Assembly (NCBI GenBank): GCA_002426015.1 | Contig: DINS01000004.1 | Span: 194,001-258,000 of the forward strand | DNA: 64,000 bases | Direction: 5' to 3' | Origin: Flavobacteriaceae bacterium UBA5534 | Lineage (GTDB): Bacteria; Bacteroidota; Bacteroidia; Flavobacteriales; Flavobacteriaceae | Shown: positions 51,880-59,571 of the stretch, in pieces | Numbering within the stretch: position 1 is the first letter of the stretch | Layout of the letters: the number at the start of each line of letters is the position of its first letter | Translations under genes and position numbers: made by a program | Notes under the pieces: generated by a model | What the model was told of the DNA's origin: nothing | Databases searched by the model: none | The model's input: only the letters and a program-made list of their open reading frames with translations

Positions 51880-52620
51880 ATGAAGATTTTCAAGTACATT
51901 TTTTGGTTGCTATACCGTATTTGGTTCTACATTTTGGTAGCACTGCCAATAATCCTCCTCTTTCCTTTACTAATCATCTCAATTCTAAAGGAAGAATGGT
52001 ATCCCTTCTTTTTTAAACTAGCACGTCTTTGGGCAAAAATTATTTTGATTGGAATGGGTTTCCGCTGGATGATTCAAAGAGAACAAACACCAGAACGTTC
52101 TAAAAGTTATATGTTCATTGCCAATCATACCTCTATGACAGATATTATGCTCATGCTGGTAAGCGTAAAAAACCCGTTTGTATTTGTCGGCAAAATGGAA
52201 TTAGCTAAAATCCCTTTGTTCGGGTTTTTCTACAAACGTACCTGCATCTTGGTCGATAGGTCTTCTGAAAAAAGCCGTAAAGGCGTCTTCTTAAGAGCCC
52301 AAAAACGACTGAAACAGGGCTTAAGTATTTGTATTTTCCCAGAAGGAGGCGTGCCAGAAGAACACATTCTGTTGGATGAGTTCAAAGATGGCGCTTTTAG
52401 ATTGGCAATCAATCATCAAATCCCAATCGTGCCCATGACGTTTGCAGATAATAAAAAGCGTTTTTCCTATACCTTTTTCAGTGGAGGTCCTGGTAGGATG
52501 AGAGTAAAAATCCATAAATTCATTAATACTGAAGGGTTAGCTATAAAAGACACTAAAACATTGAATGAGAAAACAAGGGGCATAATATACAGTCAGCTAT
52601 TAGGGTTTAGTAAAAACTAA
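51880..52620 (+). CDS. plsC: 1-acyl-sn-glycerol-3-phosphate acyltransferase
   Basis: The 246-residue membrane-associated enzyme acylates lysophosphatidic acid to phosphatidic acid. An N-terminal hydrophobic region (residues 8-40) precedes the HX4D catalytic motif in IANHTSMTDIMLML (about residue 85) and the FPEGGVPEE motif (about residue 155). Start at ATG 51880; a TTG 9 bases upstream overlaps a promoter element. It is a single gene with its own terminator. Confidence 0.9.
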   Translation: MKIFKYIFWLLYRIWFYILVALPIILLFPLLIISILKEEWYPFFFKLARLWAKIILIGMGFRWMIQREQTPERSKSYMFIANHTSMTDIMLMLVSVKNPFVFVGKMELAKIPLFGFFYKRTCILVDRSSEKSRKGVFLRAQKRLKQGLSICIFPEGGVPEEHILLDEFKDGAFRLAINHQIPIVPMTFADNKKRFSYTFFSGGPGRMRVKIHKFINTEGLAIKDTKTLNEKTRGIIYSQLLGFSKN

Positions 52621-52621
52621 A

Positions 52622-52650
52622 AAGCTGCTCTTGGCACAGAGCAGCTTTTT
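52622..52650 (+). terminator. Intrinsic terminator of the acyltransferase gene
   Basis: AAGCTGCTC (52622-52630) pairs with GAGCAGCTT (52639-52647) and is followed by T residues to 52650. Confidence 0.85.
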
Positions 52651-52696
52651 GTCATCATTGCAAGTTTGCAATAACTATCTAACCAACTAAAAAAAC

Positions 52697-54178
52697 CTAA
52701 AACTTAAAACGTAAGCCAGTATAAACACCTATAAAGTAAGGCTGAAAATCGCCCGAACTATTATTGAATGTTTTTATTTGATACTTGAACGTTGGTTCAA
52801 GATTGACATTTATCTTTTTTGAAATCTTGTAATTGATACCCAAACCAAAATTGGCACTGTAGCTTATATCGTTAAGATTGTTGGCCTCGCCAATAAGCGT
52901 TCGGTTGCCTTGAATAACAGAGTACACTTCGTTATGGTCAACAATAAGTGTACTAAAGCCACCTATGACATTAACACCTAATTTTTTATTGATGACCGCA
53001 TATTCTATCTCTATAGGCACTTCAATAAAACCAAATTGCTGGTCTAAAGACCCTTTAATTTTGTTGTTGATGATTTCTGGAGTATTGCTTCTATTTAATG
53101 TTTGTGTACTTATAAAGGAGATGTTTTTGGCATTATCGCTCATCGTTACATTTCTTAAATGAGATCTAGAGCCTACAATTCCAGTTGAATCTATATTTTG
53201 GTAAGCAATGACATTGTTTGTGCTGTATCCCAAATCGACTTTATTGATACCTGCTCTTATTTTTAAATTTTTATTAATGGCATAGCTACCACCAACACCA
53301 TAACTCATGTTTACCTCGCCAGATTTAGAATTTTCGACAAACTGCTCATCTAATGAGGAGCCTTTGCCAAGGGTATTGAAATAAACAGGCGCAACATTTG
53401 GTGTAACGCTCCACCTGTTCAGTTTCTCATCTTCTTCTTTTTCTTTATCTTCATTAGCTTCGCCAATTGCCTCTTCTATTGTTTTTTTATTTGTTATTTC
53501 TTCTTTCTTTTCATCTAACAAATCATCATCCTTTTTGTTTGTATCTGTGACGGCACTTTTAGAATTAGTTTTAGTCTCATCAACAATTGCTTTTTCTTTG
53601 TTAGAAGCGTTTAAATCTTCTTCAAGCAGATTTGATTTGGTAGTTACAACCGCATCTTTGTTAGTGGTAGAAGATGTTGTGTTGTTTTTTTGATTGTTTT
53701 CAATGTTTGACTTTTGGTTTGATGTTGTAACTATATTGTTTTTTGAACTAGAATTTGACGACGTGTTCAACGGTCTATTAGCATCGTCATCAGAATTGGT
53801 TCCGCTTAAAGTTACATTAGAATCACTATCTTGGTTTGATGCATTTGATTCTTCGCCATCAGAAGCAGTTGTGTTGACAATTGGAGCGGTTGTATTTATA
53901 TCCTTGTTTTTTACATCTTCCGAATTTGTATCTTCAGTATTGACAACAGGAGCATCAGTCGAAGAAAACTCATTATAAATCACATTTCCAACAGCAATCA
54001 TTAAAAGCAAAATAGCTGCTACACCGCCAAGTTTCCACCAAATAGGAATAACACGGCGTTTACGTTTGTCTTTATGCAGGCGATTGTTGATGTTTTCCCA
54101 AACGGCATCATTTGGAGTTACCTCAAAATTTTTAAACTTCTCTTGAAAAAGTCTGTCTATTTGTTTTTTGTCACTCAT
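52697..54178 (-). CDS. Membrane-spanning protein with C-terminal outer-membrane beta-barrel, partner of the ECF sigma factor
   Basis: The 493-residue protein starts with a cytoplasmic amphipathic segment (DKKQIDRLFQEKFKNFEVTP, NDAVWENINNRL) like an anti-sigma region, followed by one transmembrane helix (about residues 47-70, WWKLGGVAAILLLMIAVGNVIYN). A long Ser/Asn/Thr/Lys-rich stretch (about residues 75-245) leads to a beta-rich domain (about residues 255-493) that ends in an aromatic C-terminus (YTGLRFKF), as in OmpW-like porins. It overlaps the sigma factor stop by one base (TAATG), so both are co-translated. The layout suggests a sensor/anti-sigma that spans both membranes, but this is inferred. 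Confidence 0.72.
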   Translation of the reverse strand: MSDKKQIDRLFQEKFKNFEVTPNDAVWENINNRLHKDKRKRRVIPIWWKLGGVAAILLLMIAVGNVIYNEFSSTDAPVVNTEDTNSEDVKNKDINTTAPIVNTTASDGEESNASNQDSDSNVTLSGTNSDDDANRPLNTSSNSSSKNNIVTTSNQKSNIENNQKNNTTSSTTNKDAVVTTKSNLLEEDLNASNKEKAIVDETKTNSKSAVTDTNKKDDDLLDEKKEEITNKKTIEEAIGEANEDKEKEEDEKLNRWSVTPNVAPVYFNTLGKGSSLDEQFVENSKSGEVNMSYGVGGSYAINKNLKIRAGINKVDLGYSTNNVIAYQNIDSTGIVGSRSHLRNVTMSDNAKNISFISTQTLNRSNTPEIINNKIKGSLDQQFGFIEVPIEIEYAVINKKLGVNVIGGFSTLIVDHNEVYSVIQGNRTLIGEANNLNDISYSANFGLGINYKISKKINVNLEPTFKYQIKTFNNSSGDFQPYFIGVYTGLRFKF

Positions 54179-54720
54179 TATAAAATTTGCGAGTTTGGGC
54201 TCGCCTTGTATTGTTCTATTTTTTCTTTTAAAATCATTCGAGCTCTCGCCAGATTTGATTTTGAGGTTCCTGTTGTAATGTCTAGCATTTCAGCAATTTC
54301 TTTATGCGAATAATCATCTAAAGCATATAAATTGAAGACCAACCGATAACGGTCTGGCAATTCTTGAATGATGCTCAACAAATAATCAACACCTATAGTG
54401 TCATCATCAATTTCTACTGATACATCTTCAATTTGGGCTTCATTTACAATATCAAATACACCTACACTTCGATAACGCTGTAAAGAGGTATTGATAGTTA
54501 TTCGCTTCATCCAACCTTCAAAAGAACCTTCACTTTTAAACTGTGTTATTTTGGTAAAAATGGTCACAAACGCATCTTGCAGATTGTCTTGTGCTTCTGC
54601 GCTGTTTCTCGAATACTTTAAACAAAGCGAAAACAATTTACTCGCATAGAGTTTATATAATTGGCTTTGAGCTTTAGCATCGTTTTTTTTACATTGTTCT
54701 ATGAGTTGTTCTAAACTCAA
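54178..54720 (-). CDS. RNA polymerase ECF-type sigma factor
   Basis: The 180-residue group IV sigma-70 family protein has sigma2 (residues about 20-90, AEAQDNLQDAFVTIFTKITQ, EGWMKRITINTSLQRYR) and sigma4 (about residues 115-175, LPDRYRLVFNLYALDDYSHK, EIAEMLDITTGTSKSNLARA) helix-turn-helix regions. Such factors respond to envelope signals through a neighbouring regulator; here the gene is coupled to the barrel/transmembrane protein. The target promoters are unknown. Confidence 0.9.
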   Translation of the reverse strand: MSLEQLIEQCKKNDAKAQSQLYKLYASKLFSLCLKYSRNSAEAQDNLQDAFVTIFTKITQFKSEGSFEGWMKRITINTSLQRYRSVGVFDIVNEAQIEDVSVEIDDDTIGVDYLLSIIQELPDRYRLVFNLYALDDYSHKEIAEMLDITTGTSKSNLARARMILKEKIEQYKASPNSQIL

Positions 54721-54755
54721 ACAGTTTTAAGTATTAATTATTCAAATATTTCTTC

Positions 54756-55169
54756 TTATTGCACCACAGGAATTTCTACAATGTAGTACATGTCATTTCC
54801 ATTATCATCTTCACCTTGCCAAAACCTAAACACGTATGTTCCAGTATTATTGACCATAAAGTTGAATGACACCTCTACTAAATTATCTTCATAAGTTGTG
54901 CAGTTTTGACTTTGGTTTACCGAGTTGATTACTGCAACCGTGCGCTGGTTGAGGTCACTGGTGTAATAAAAATCATAAAATACATGACAACTTGAAGGCC
55001 TATTATAGGTCACGGAAATCTCATACGTTTGACCAAGAGCAAACTCTGATGGGATATCGACAGTTTCAATTGGTAAAATTTCGTAATACAAGTCACTAGC
55101 GCCATCGTCGCTGATACCACATGAGGCCAATGATAGTACCATTACAAATAAAACACCTAGTTTTTTCAT
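54756..55169 (-). CDS. Small lipoprotein of unknown function
   Basis: The 137-residue protein has a lipoprotein signal peptide with lipobox LASCGIS (Cys about residue 17) and a small beta-sandwich-like body with two cysteines (CHVFYDFYYTSDL and QNCTTYEDNLVEVSFNF). No named family is recognised. It is located just upstream of the sigma factor on the same strand, 35 bases away, so it may share its transcript. Confidence 0.72.
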   Translation of the reverse strand: MKKLGVLFVMVLSLASCGISDDGASDLYYEILPIETVDIPSEFALGQTYEISVTYNRPSSCHVFYDFYYTSDLNQRTVAVINSVNQSQNCTTYEDNLVEVSFNFMVNNTGTYVFRFWQGEDDNGNDMYYIVEIPVVQ

Positions 55170-55248
55170 AGAATAAATTGATTTGATATAATTAGCTTTG
55201 CTATTAGTAGATGCAAAAACCTCTTAAAGGTTGCGTGTGAAATAAAAA

Positions 55249-55271
55249 AATTCCCGAAAAACACGGGAATT
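55249..55271 (-). terminator. Intrinsic terminator of recA
   Basis: AATTCCCG (55249-55256) pairs with CGGGAATT (55264-55271); on the minus strand the stem is followed by a run of T (complement of AAAAAAA at 55244-55250). Confidence 0.8.
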
Positions 55272-55278
55272 TTATTTT

Positions 55279-56292
55279 CTAATCATCAGATGAAGCTGCT
55301 TTGGCGACGACTCTCACCTTTGCTTCGAGCTCATCCATTAGTTCTGGATTGTCTTTTATCAATGCCTTGACAGCATCTCTACCTTGTCCTAGTTTTGTGT
55401 CCTCATAGCTAAACCATGAGCCACTTTTTTTAATGATTTCATTTTCTACTGCAATGTCCAAAATTTCACCAACTTTAGAAATACCTTCTCCATACATAAT
55501 ATCAAACTCGGCTGTTTTAAAAGGAGGAGCGACTTTGTTTTTTACAACTTTGACTCTTGTTTTGTTACCAGTCACATTGCCATCAGTTTCTTTGATTTGT
55601 GTAGAACGTCTGATGTCCAATCTTACAGAAGCATAAAATTTCAAAGCATTACCTCCTGTTGTGGTTTCTGGGTTTCCAAACATCACACCAATTTTTTCGC
55701 GCAATTGGTTAATGAAAATCACGGTACAATTGGTCTTGCTTATTGAACCAGTCAACTTTCTTAATGCTTGTGACATTAAACGTGCATGAAGTCCCATTTT
55801 AGAGTCTCCCATTTCTCCTTCAATCTCACTTTTTGGTGTCAATGCTGCAACCGAGTCAATAACAACAATATCAATGGCTCCTGAACGAATCAGGTTATCT
55901 GCAATCTCTAGTGCTTGCTCACCATTATCTGGTTGAGAAATAATCAAATTATCGATATCTACGCCCAATTTTTGCGCATAGGTTCTGTCAAAAGCATGTT
56001 CGGCGTCAATAAAGGCCGCAATGCCACCAGCTTTTTGCGCTTCGGCAATAGCGTGCAAGGTTAACGTGGTTTTACCAGATGATTCTGGCCCATAAATTTC
56101 AATCACACGACCACGAGGATAACCACCAACACCTAAAGCGATATCCAGACCTAAAGATCCTGATGAAATGGACTCAACATCAACCACTGCTTGGTCACTC
56201 ATTTTCATTACTGTGCCTTTCCCATAGGCCTTGTCTAGCTTATCTAGCGTCAATTTTAAAGCCTTTAATTTTGCTTCTTTTTCACTACTCAT
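55279..56292 (-). CDS. recA: Recombinase RecA
   Basis: The 337-residue RecA pairs homologous DNA and activates the SOS-type response. The Walker A is GPESSGKTT (residues 68-76), Walker B region VIDSVAALTP, the L1 loop GDSKMGLHARLMSQALRKL, L2 NQLREKIGVMFGNPETTTGGNALKFY. The N-terminal helix and the acidic C-terminus (EAKVRVVAKAASSDD) are standard. Promoter and terminator are visible. Confidence 0.98.
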   Translation of the reverse strand: MSSEKEAKLKALKLTLDKLDKAYGKGTVMKMSDQAVVDVESISSGSLGLDIALGVGGYPRGRVIEIYGPESSGKTTLTLHAIAEAQKAGGIAAFIDAEHAFDRTYAQKLGVDIDNLIISQPDNGEQALEIADNLIRSGAIDIVVIDSVAALTPKSEIEGEMGDSKMGLHARLMSQALRKLTGSISKTNCTVIFINQLREKIGVMFGNPETTTGGNALKFYASVRLDIRRSTQIKETDGNVTGNKTRVKVVKNKVAPPFKTAEFDIMYGEGISKVGEILDIAVENEIIKKSGSWFSYEDTKLGQGRDAVKALIKDNPELMDELEAKVRVVAKAASSDD

Positions 56293-56323
56293 TGTGTTCT
56301 TCTTTTATCTAAATTAATTCAGG

Positions 56324-56353
56324 CTAAAGTACAATAACTTTTAATTTTTTCAA
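56324..56353 (-). promoter_or_regulatory. Promoter of recA (TTG-N19-TACTTTAG)
   Basis: On the minus strand TTG (56353-56351), exactly 19 bases and TACTTTAG (56331-56324) match the Bacteroidota consensus except one base of the -7 element. The leader to the start codon is 31 bases. Confidence 0.68.
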
Positions 56354-56477
56354 TGGATGACGCAACCTTTTTGCACTTTTTACATCTACAATATAAGATT
56401 GGGAAATCTTGCTATGAAAAAGTCATTTAATGACAATCCATTTTATCTGATAGTATTAATTTTTAAAACTTTTACAG

Positions 56478-56570
56478 ATGAAATTCTTTAACAAAATTGT
56501 TTTTAATAACGTATTAGGCGTTTCAGTTACTATACTTATAAATAGCAGCTGTAAAGCCGATGGTGGGTAA
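56478..56570 (+). CDS. Possible 30-residue peptide with lipoprotein-like C-terminus
   Basis: ATG 56478 opens a 30-codon frame: basic N-terminus MKFFNKIVFNN, hydrophobic VLGVSVTILI and a NSSCKADGG end that looks like a lipobox with only five residues after the cysteine. A terminator follows at 56632-56665 with no other gene before it on this strand. It could be a tiny lipoprotein, a truncated lipoprotein gene or chance. An overlapping 25-codon frame begins at 56414. The rest of the 480-base region 56293-56772 contains the recA promoter and the terminator; I see nothing else in it. Confidence 0.3.
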   Translation: MKFFNKIVFNNVLGVSVTILINSSCKADGG

Positions 56571-56631
56571 CTCGAGTGATATTTTGATAATGAAATATTT
56601 AAAATATTAATAACGAGTTAGTCCTCAAGAA

Positions 56632-56665
56632 AGCACTTAAGAGAGATTTTAAGTGCTTTTTTTTT
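56632..56665 (+). terminator. Orphan intrinsic terminator upstream of trhO
   Basis: AGCACTTAA (56632-56640) pairs with TTAAGTGCT (56649-56657), followed by eight T residues. No recognised plus-strand gene lies between recA and it, so it may end a small RNA or peptide gene. Confidence 0.75.
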
Positions 56666-56695
56666 GTTTAGAGAATTATAATTATCCAAAAATTA

Positions 56696-56703
56696 TACCT
56701 TTG
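56696..56703 (+). promoter_or_regulatory. -7 promoter element of trhO
   Basis: TACCTTTG matches TAnnTTTG, 69 bases upstream of the trhO start. The nearest upstream TTG is 29 bases away, so the -33 half is weak. Confidence 0.45.
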
Positions 56704-56772
56704 CATCCAAACTCACTGAAGCTTTTTGCCAAGGTGGAAAAATAATCTTTAACCTTATAAAATTAGTATAGC

Positions 56773-57837
56773 ATGCAACTGTACAATAACTTAAGTGCTA
56801 AAGAAAGAGCCGAACTAATCGAACAAGCAGGAAAAGACCGCTTGACGATCTCTTTCTATAAATATGCCAAAATTGGCAATACCGAAATTTTCAGAAACCA
56901 CCTGTTTTTAGCTTGGAACGAACTAGAAGTTTTAGGCAGAATTTATGTTGCACATGAAGGTATCAATGCCCAATTATCTGTCCCTGCAGATAATTTTAAC
57001 CAATTTAAGACTCATTTAGATACGATTACATTTTTAGAAAATGTGAGATTGAACATTGCCATAGAGCATGATAATTTTGCATTTTTGAAATTGAAAGTCA
57101 AAGTGAGAGATAAGATTGTAGCTGACGGCCTCAATGACGATACATTTGACGTCACCAATAAAGGGATACACGTTGATGCTAAAACATTCAATGAATTGAT
57201 TGATGACGAAAACACGGTTTTAGTTGACATGCGCAACCATTATGAAAGTGAAATAGGACATTTTAAAAATGCCATCACTCCAGATGTGGACACCTTTAGA
57301 GAATCATTGGATATTATTGAAGAAGATTTAAAAGACCACAAAGAAGATAAAAAATTGGTGATGTACTGTACTGGTGGCATTCGATGCGAAAAAGCTAGTG
57401 CCTATTACAAACACAAAGGGTTTAAAAACGTCTATCAGCTCGATGGAGGCATTATCAATTATGTACGACAGGTCAATGAAAAAGGTCTAGAAAATAAGTT
57501 TATAGGCAAAAATTTCGTATTCGATGAGCGTCGTTCAGAGCGTATTTCTGATGATGTCATTGCCCATTGTCACCAATGCGGTAATCCTGCCGATTTACAT
57601 ACCAATTGTGCTAACGAAGCATGCCACTTGTTGTTTATACAATGTGATGAATGTAAAGAAAAAATGGATAATTGTTGCTCTTCGACTTGTATGGAAGTTC
57701 ATCATTTGCCTTATGAGGAGCAAAAGGCCCTACGCAAAGGACAGGGAAACAGCAATGATATTTTCAAAAAAGGTAGAGCAGACCACTTGCCCTATAAAAA
57801 AGATTTAAGGAATATATTTGAAATATTAAAGAAATAA
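56773..57837 (+). CDS. trhO: tRNA uridine(34) hydroxylase, rhodanese-type
   Basis: The 354-residue protein has the N-terminal acylphosphatase-like region (FYKYAKIGNTEIFRNHLF, YVAHEGINAQLSV), a rhodanese domain (about residues 140-245) with active-site Cys199 in MYCTGGIRCEKA, and a C-terminal cysteine-rich segment (CHQCGNPADLHTNC, CDECKEKMDNCCSS) of the YceA/TrhO family. It uses oxygen to hydroxylate uridine 34 in tRNA wobble positions. It is monocistronic with its own terminator. Confidence 0.93.
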   Translation: MQLYNNLSAKERAELIEQAGKDRLTISFYKYAKIGNTEIFRNHLFLAWNELEVLGRIYVAHEGINAQLSVPADNFNQFKTHLDTITFLENVRLNIAIEHDNFAFLKLKVKVRDKIVADGLNDDTFDVTNKGIHVDAKTFNELIDDENTVLVDMRNHYESEIGHFKNAITPDVDTFRESLDIIEEDLKDHKEDKKLVMYCTGGIRCEKASAYYKHKGFKNVYQLDGGIINYVRQVNEKGLENKFIGKNFVFDERRSERISDDVIAHCHQCGNPADLHTNCANEACHLLFIQCDECKEKMDNCCSSTCMEVHHLPYEEQKALRKGQGNSNDIFKKGRADHLPYKKDLRNIFEILKK

Positions 57838-57842
57838 GAAAA

Positions 57843-57871
57843 GGCTTCCAAACATTTTGGAAGCCTTTTTT
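57843..57871. terminator. Bidirectional terminator between trhO and the M23 peptidase gene
   Basis: AGGCTTCCAAA pairs with TTTGGAAGCCT-like TTTTGGAAGCCT around ACAT at about 57843-57866, flanked by A residues on the left and T residues on the right, so it works for both convergent genes. Confidence 0.82.
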
Positions 57872-57874
57872 GGT

Positions 57875-59299
57875 TTATTCTTTAATAATTTTGATTGTTT
57901 TTTTCTGACCTGAATCTCCCTCAATAGTTAAGAAATACATGCCATTTGAAAGTGATTGAAGGTTAATGTCTTTGATATTTTCAGAAGAACTCTCTATTGT
58001 TTTTATAGTTTTGCCCAATATATCCACGACAGTTGCTTTTTTAACCAAAGTGGTTGATGATATGGTGACCACATCATTAAAAGGGTTCGGATAAACGGAT
58101 ATTGCATTGAAAGCTTCATCTTCAATACCTAATGCACCAGTAATATTGAAAATATGGGTAACTGTTTGACCTTGATAGGTCACTTCCCATTTCCACTGAC
58201 CGTTCATGTTAAAAACACCAGAATAGGACCAATACCAATATGAAGCTCCATAATATGTGGTCAGATTGTGATTCCAATTGTTTAAGATCGTATTATCTGG
58301 CCTGATTATTTTTAAGTTTAAAATTGTTCCCGCTGCCTGATCCCTTAAATAGGCTGCAAAATATATAGTATTTGCAGTATCAAAATCATTGCTTATATTG
58401 GTTATTTCTTGTGTTGGACAGGCCGGAAACACAGGTGGTGCATAATGTGTCAGTGCTGCATTAATATTTGGATTGTTGTAAGGTTTTTGAGCTTGCCACC
58501 AAGTATCGACATTCATTGAGTTACACGTTCCAGCGTAAGGATCTACTAAAACATCCTGTCCTACGCCATTCCATTCGATTTCAGAATAAACTTCAAAATG
58601 CAGGTGTGGCCCTGTAGAGTTTCCCGAACTGCCTACAATACCAAGGTATTCACCTTGTGCCACCATATCACCTACGTTTTTGGTCGTTGGTGAGTTTTGT
58701 TTCATATGCCCATATAATGCCACACTTCCATCGGCATGTTGCACATACACGGCATTCCAATTGCCACCATTCAACGAGCAACTTCTATCGGGATTTGTAC
58801 TGGCTTTGGCAAGAATTTGCCCAGGAGCACCTGCAATGATTTCGACCTCATCAAAGTCCATCATTTTCCAACCAAACGGCCAAGTAAAGATATCGATGCC
58901 AGCATGATTATAACCACCAGATGTATCGTAGGTTCTCGATCCACAATTATAATCCAATAATTGGTTTGGATAAGAGGCATTCTGATCTACATAATTGGAA
59001 ATGCCCCAAACATCATTGTAATTGACTCCAGGGGCTTTTTTAACAGGCCAGATAAAAAGTGGGTGACCACCTCTATTGACATCGCTAAAAGCCAATTTGT
59101 TTTGAGATTTTAACTGCTGGATACCCTGTCTGATCTCATCTTTGACTTCAGCTCTCTGCGCTTCGGTCAAACAGGGTGTTTTTGATTCATTAAATGTGTA
59201 CTCTCCACCACCAACGGTTGCATTCAAGTCTTGAGCATTCAATGGATTGATAAAAAAAGCAAGAAGTACAAAAAAAGCAATTGTAATGTTAGGTTTCAT
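57875..59299 (-). CDS. T9SS-exported M23 family metallopeptidase
   Basis: The 474-residue protein has a Sec signal peptide (ITIAFFVLLAFFINPLNAQ), an active LytM/M23 domain (about residues 125-255) with all zinc ligands (GGYNHAGIDIFTWPFG, and STGPHLHFEVYSEI), an intermediate beta domain, and a type A T9SS C-terminal sorting domain (about residues 400-474, SVYPNPFNDVVTISS, LSNGMYFLTIEGDSGQ, KTIKIIKE). It is therefore exported across the outer membrane and may cleave peptidoglycan or peptide bridges of other bacteria. Contrast with the inactive EnvC-like protein at 46733. Confidence 0.92.
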   Translation of the reverse strand: MKPNITIAFFVLLAFFINPLNAQDLNATVGGGEYTFNESKTPCLTEAQRAEVKDEIRQGIQQLKSQNKLAFSDVNRGGHPLFIWPVKKAPGVNYNDVWGISNYVDQNASYPNQLLDYNCGSRTYDTSGGYNHAGIDIFTWPFGWKMMDFDEVEIIAGAPGQILAKASTNPDRSCSLNGGNWNAVYVQHADGSVALYGHMKQNSPTTKNVGDMVAQGEYLGIVGSSGNSTGPHLHFEVYSEIEWNGVGQDVLVDPYAGTCNSMNVDTWWQAQKPYNNPNINAALTHYAPPVFPACPTQEITNISNDFDTANTIYFAAYLRDQAAGTILNLKIIRPDNTILNNWNHNLTTYYGASYWYWSYSGVFNMNGQWKWEVTYQGQTVTHIFNITGALGIEDEAFNAISVYPNPFNDVVTISSTTLVKKATVVDILGKTIKTIESSSENIKDINLQSLSNGMYFLTIEGDSGQKKTIKIIKE

Positions 59300-59496
59300 A
59301 AGCTATAGTTTTAATGGTTATACCTAATACATCTAAAAAAAACAAAAATGTGAGCAAAAAAAATTAAAATACTTATTTGGAGTTCAATAAAGATATAAAT
59401 ATTTTTTACAATTATCTAATAAACAGTACTTTGTGTTAATTTTATATTTTGAATTTACATACTGCATCTTGTCGTATTTAACTTAATAAATAATCT

Positions 59497-59504
59497 TATC
59501 TTTA
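59497..59504 (+). promoter_or_regulatory. Possible -7 element of ricT
   Basis: TATCTTTA differs from TAnnTTTG at the last base only, 67 bases upstream of the ricT start. The 271-base gap 59300-59571 is AT-rich and contains nothing else I can identify. Confidence 0.3.
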
Positions 59505-59571
59505 CATTTTAAAATTCAGTATTAATCCTCATTCGTTATTTGTTTAGCGAATTATATATAACATACATAGT

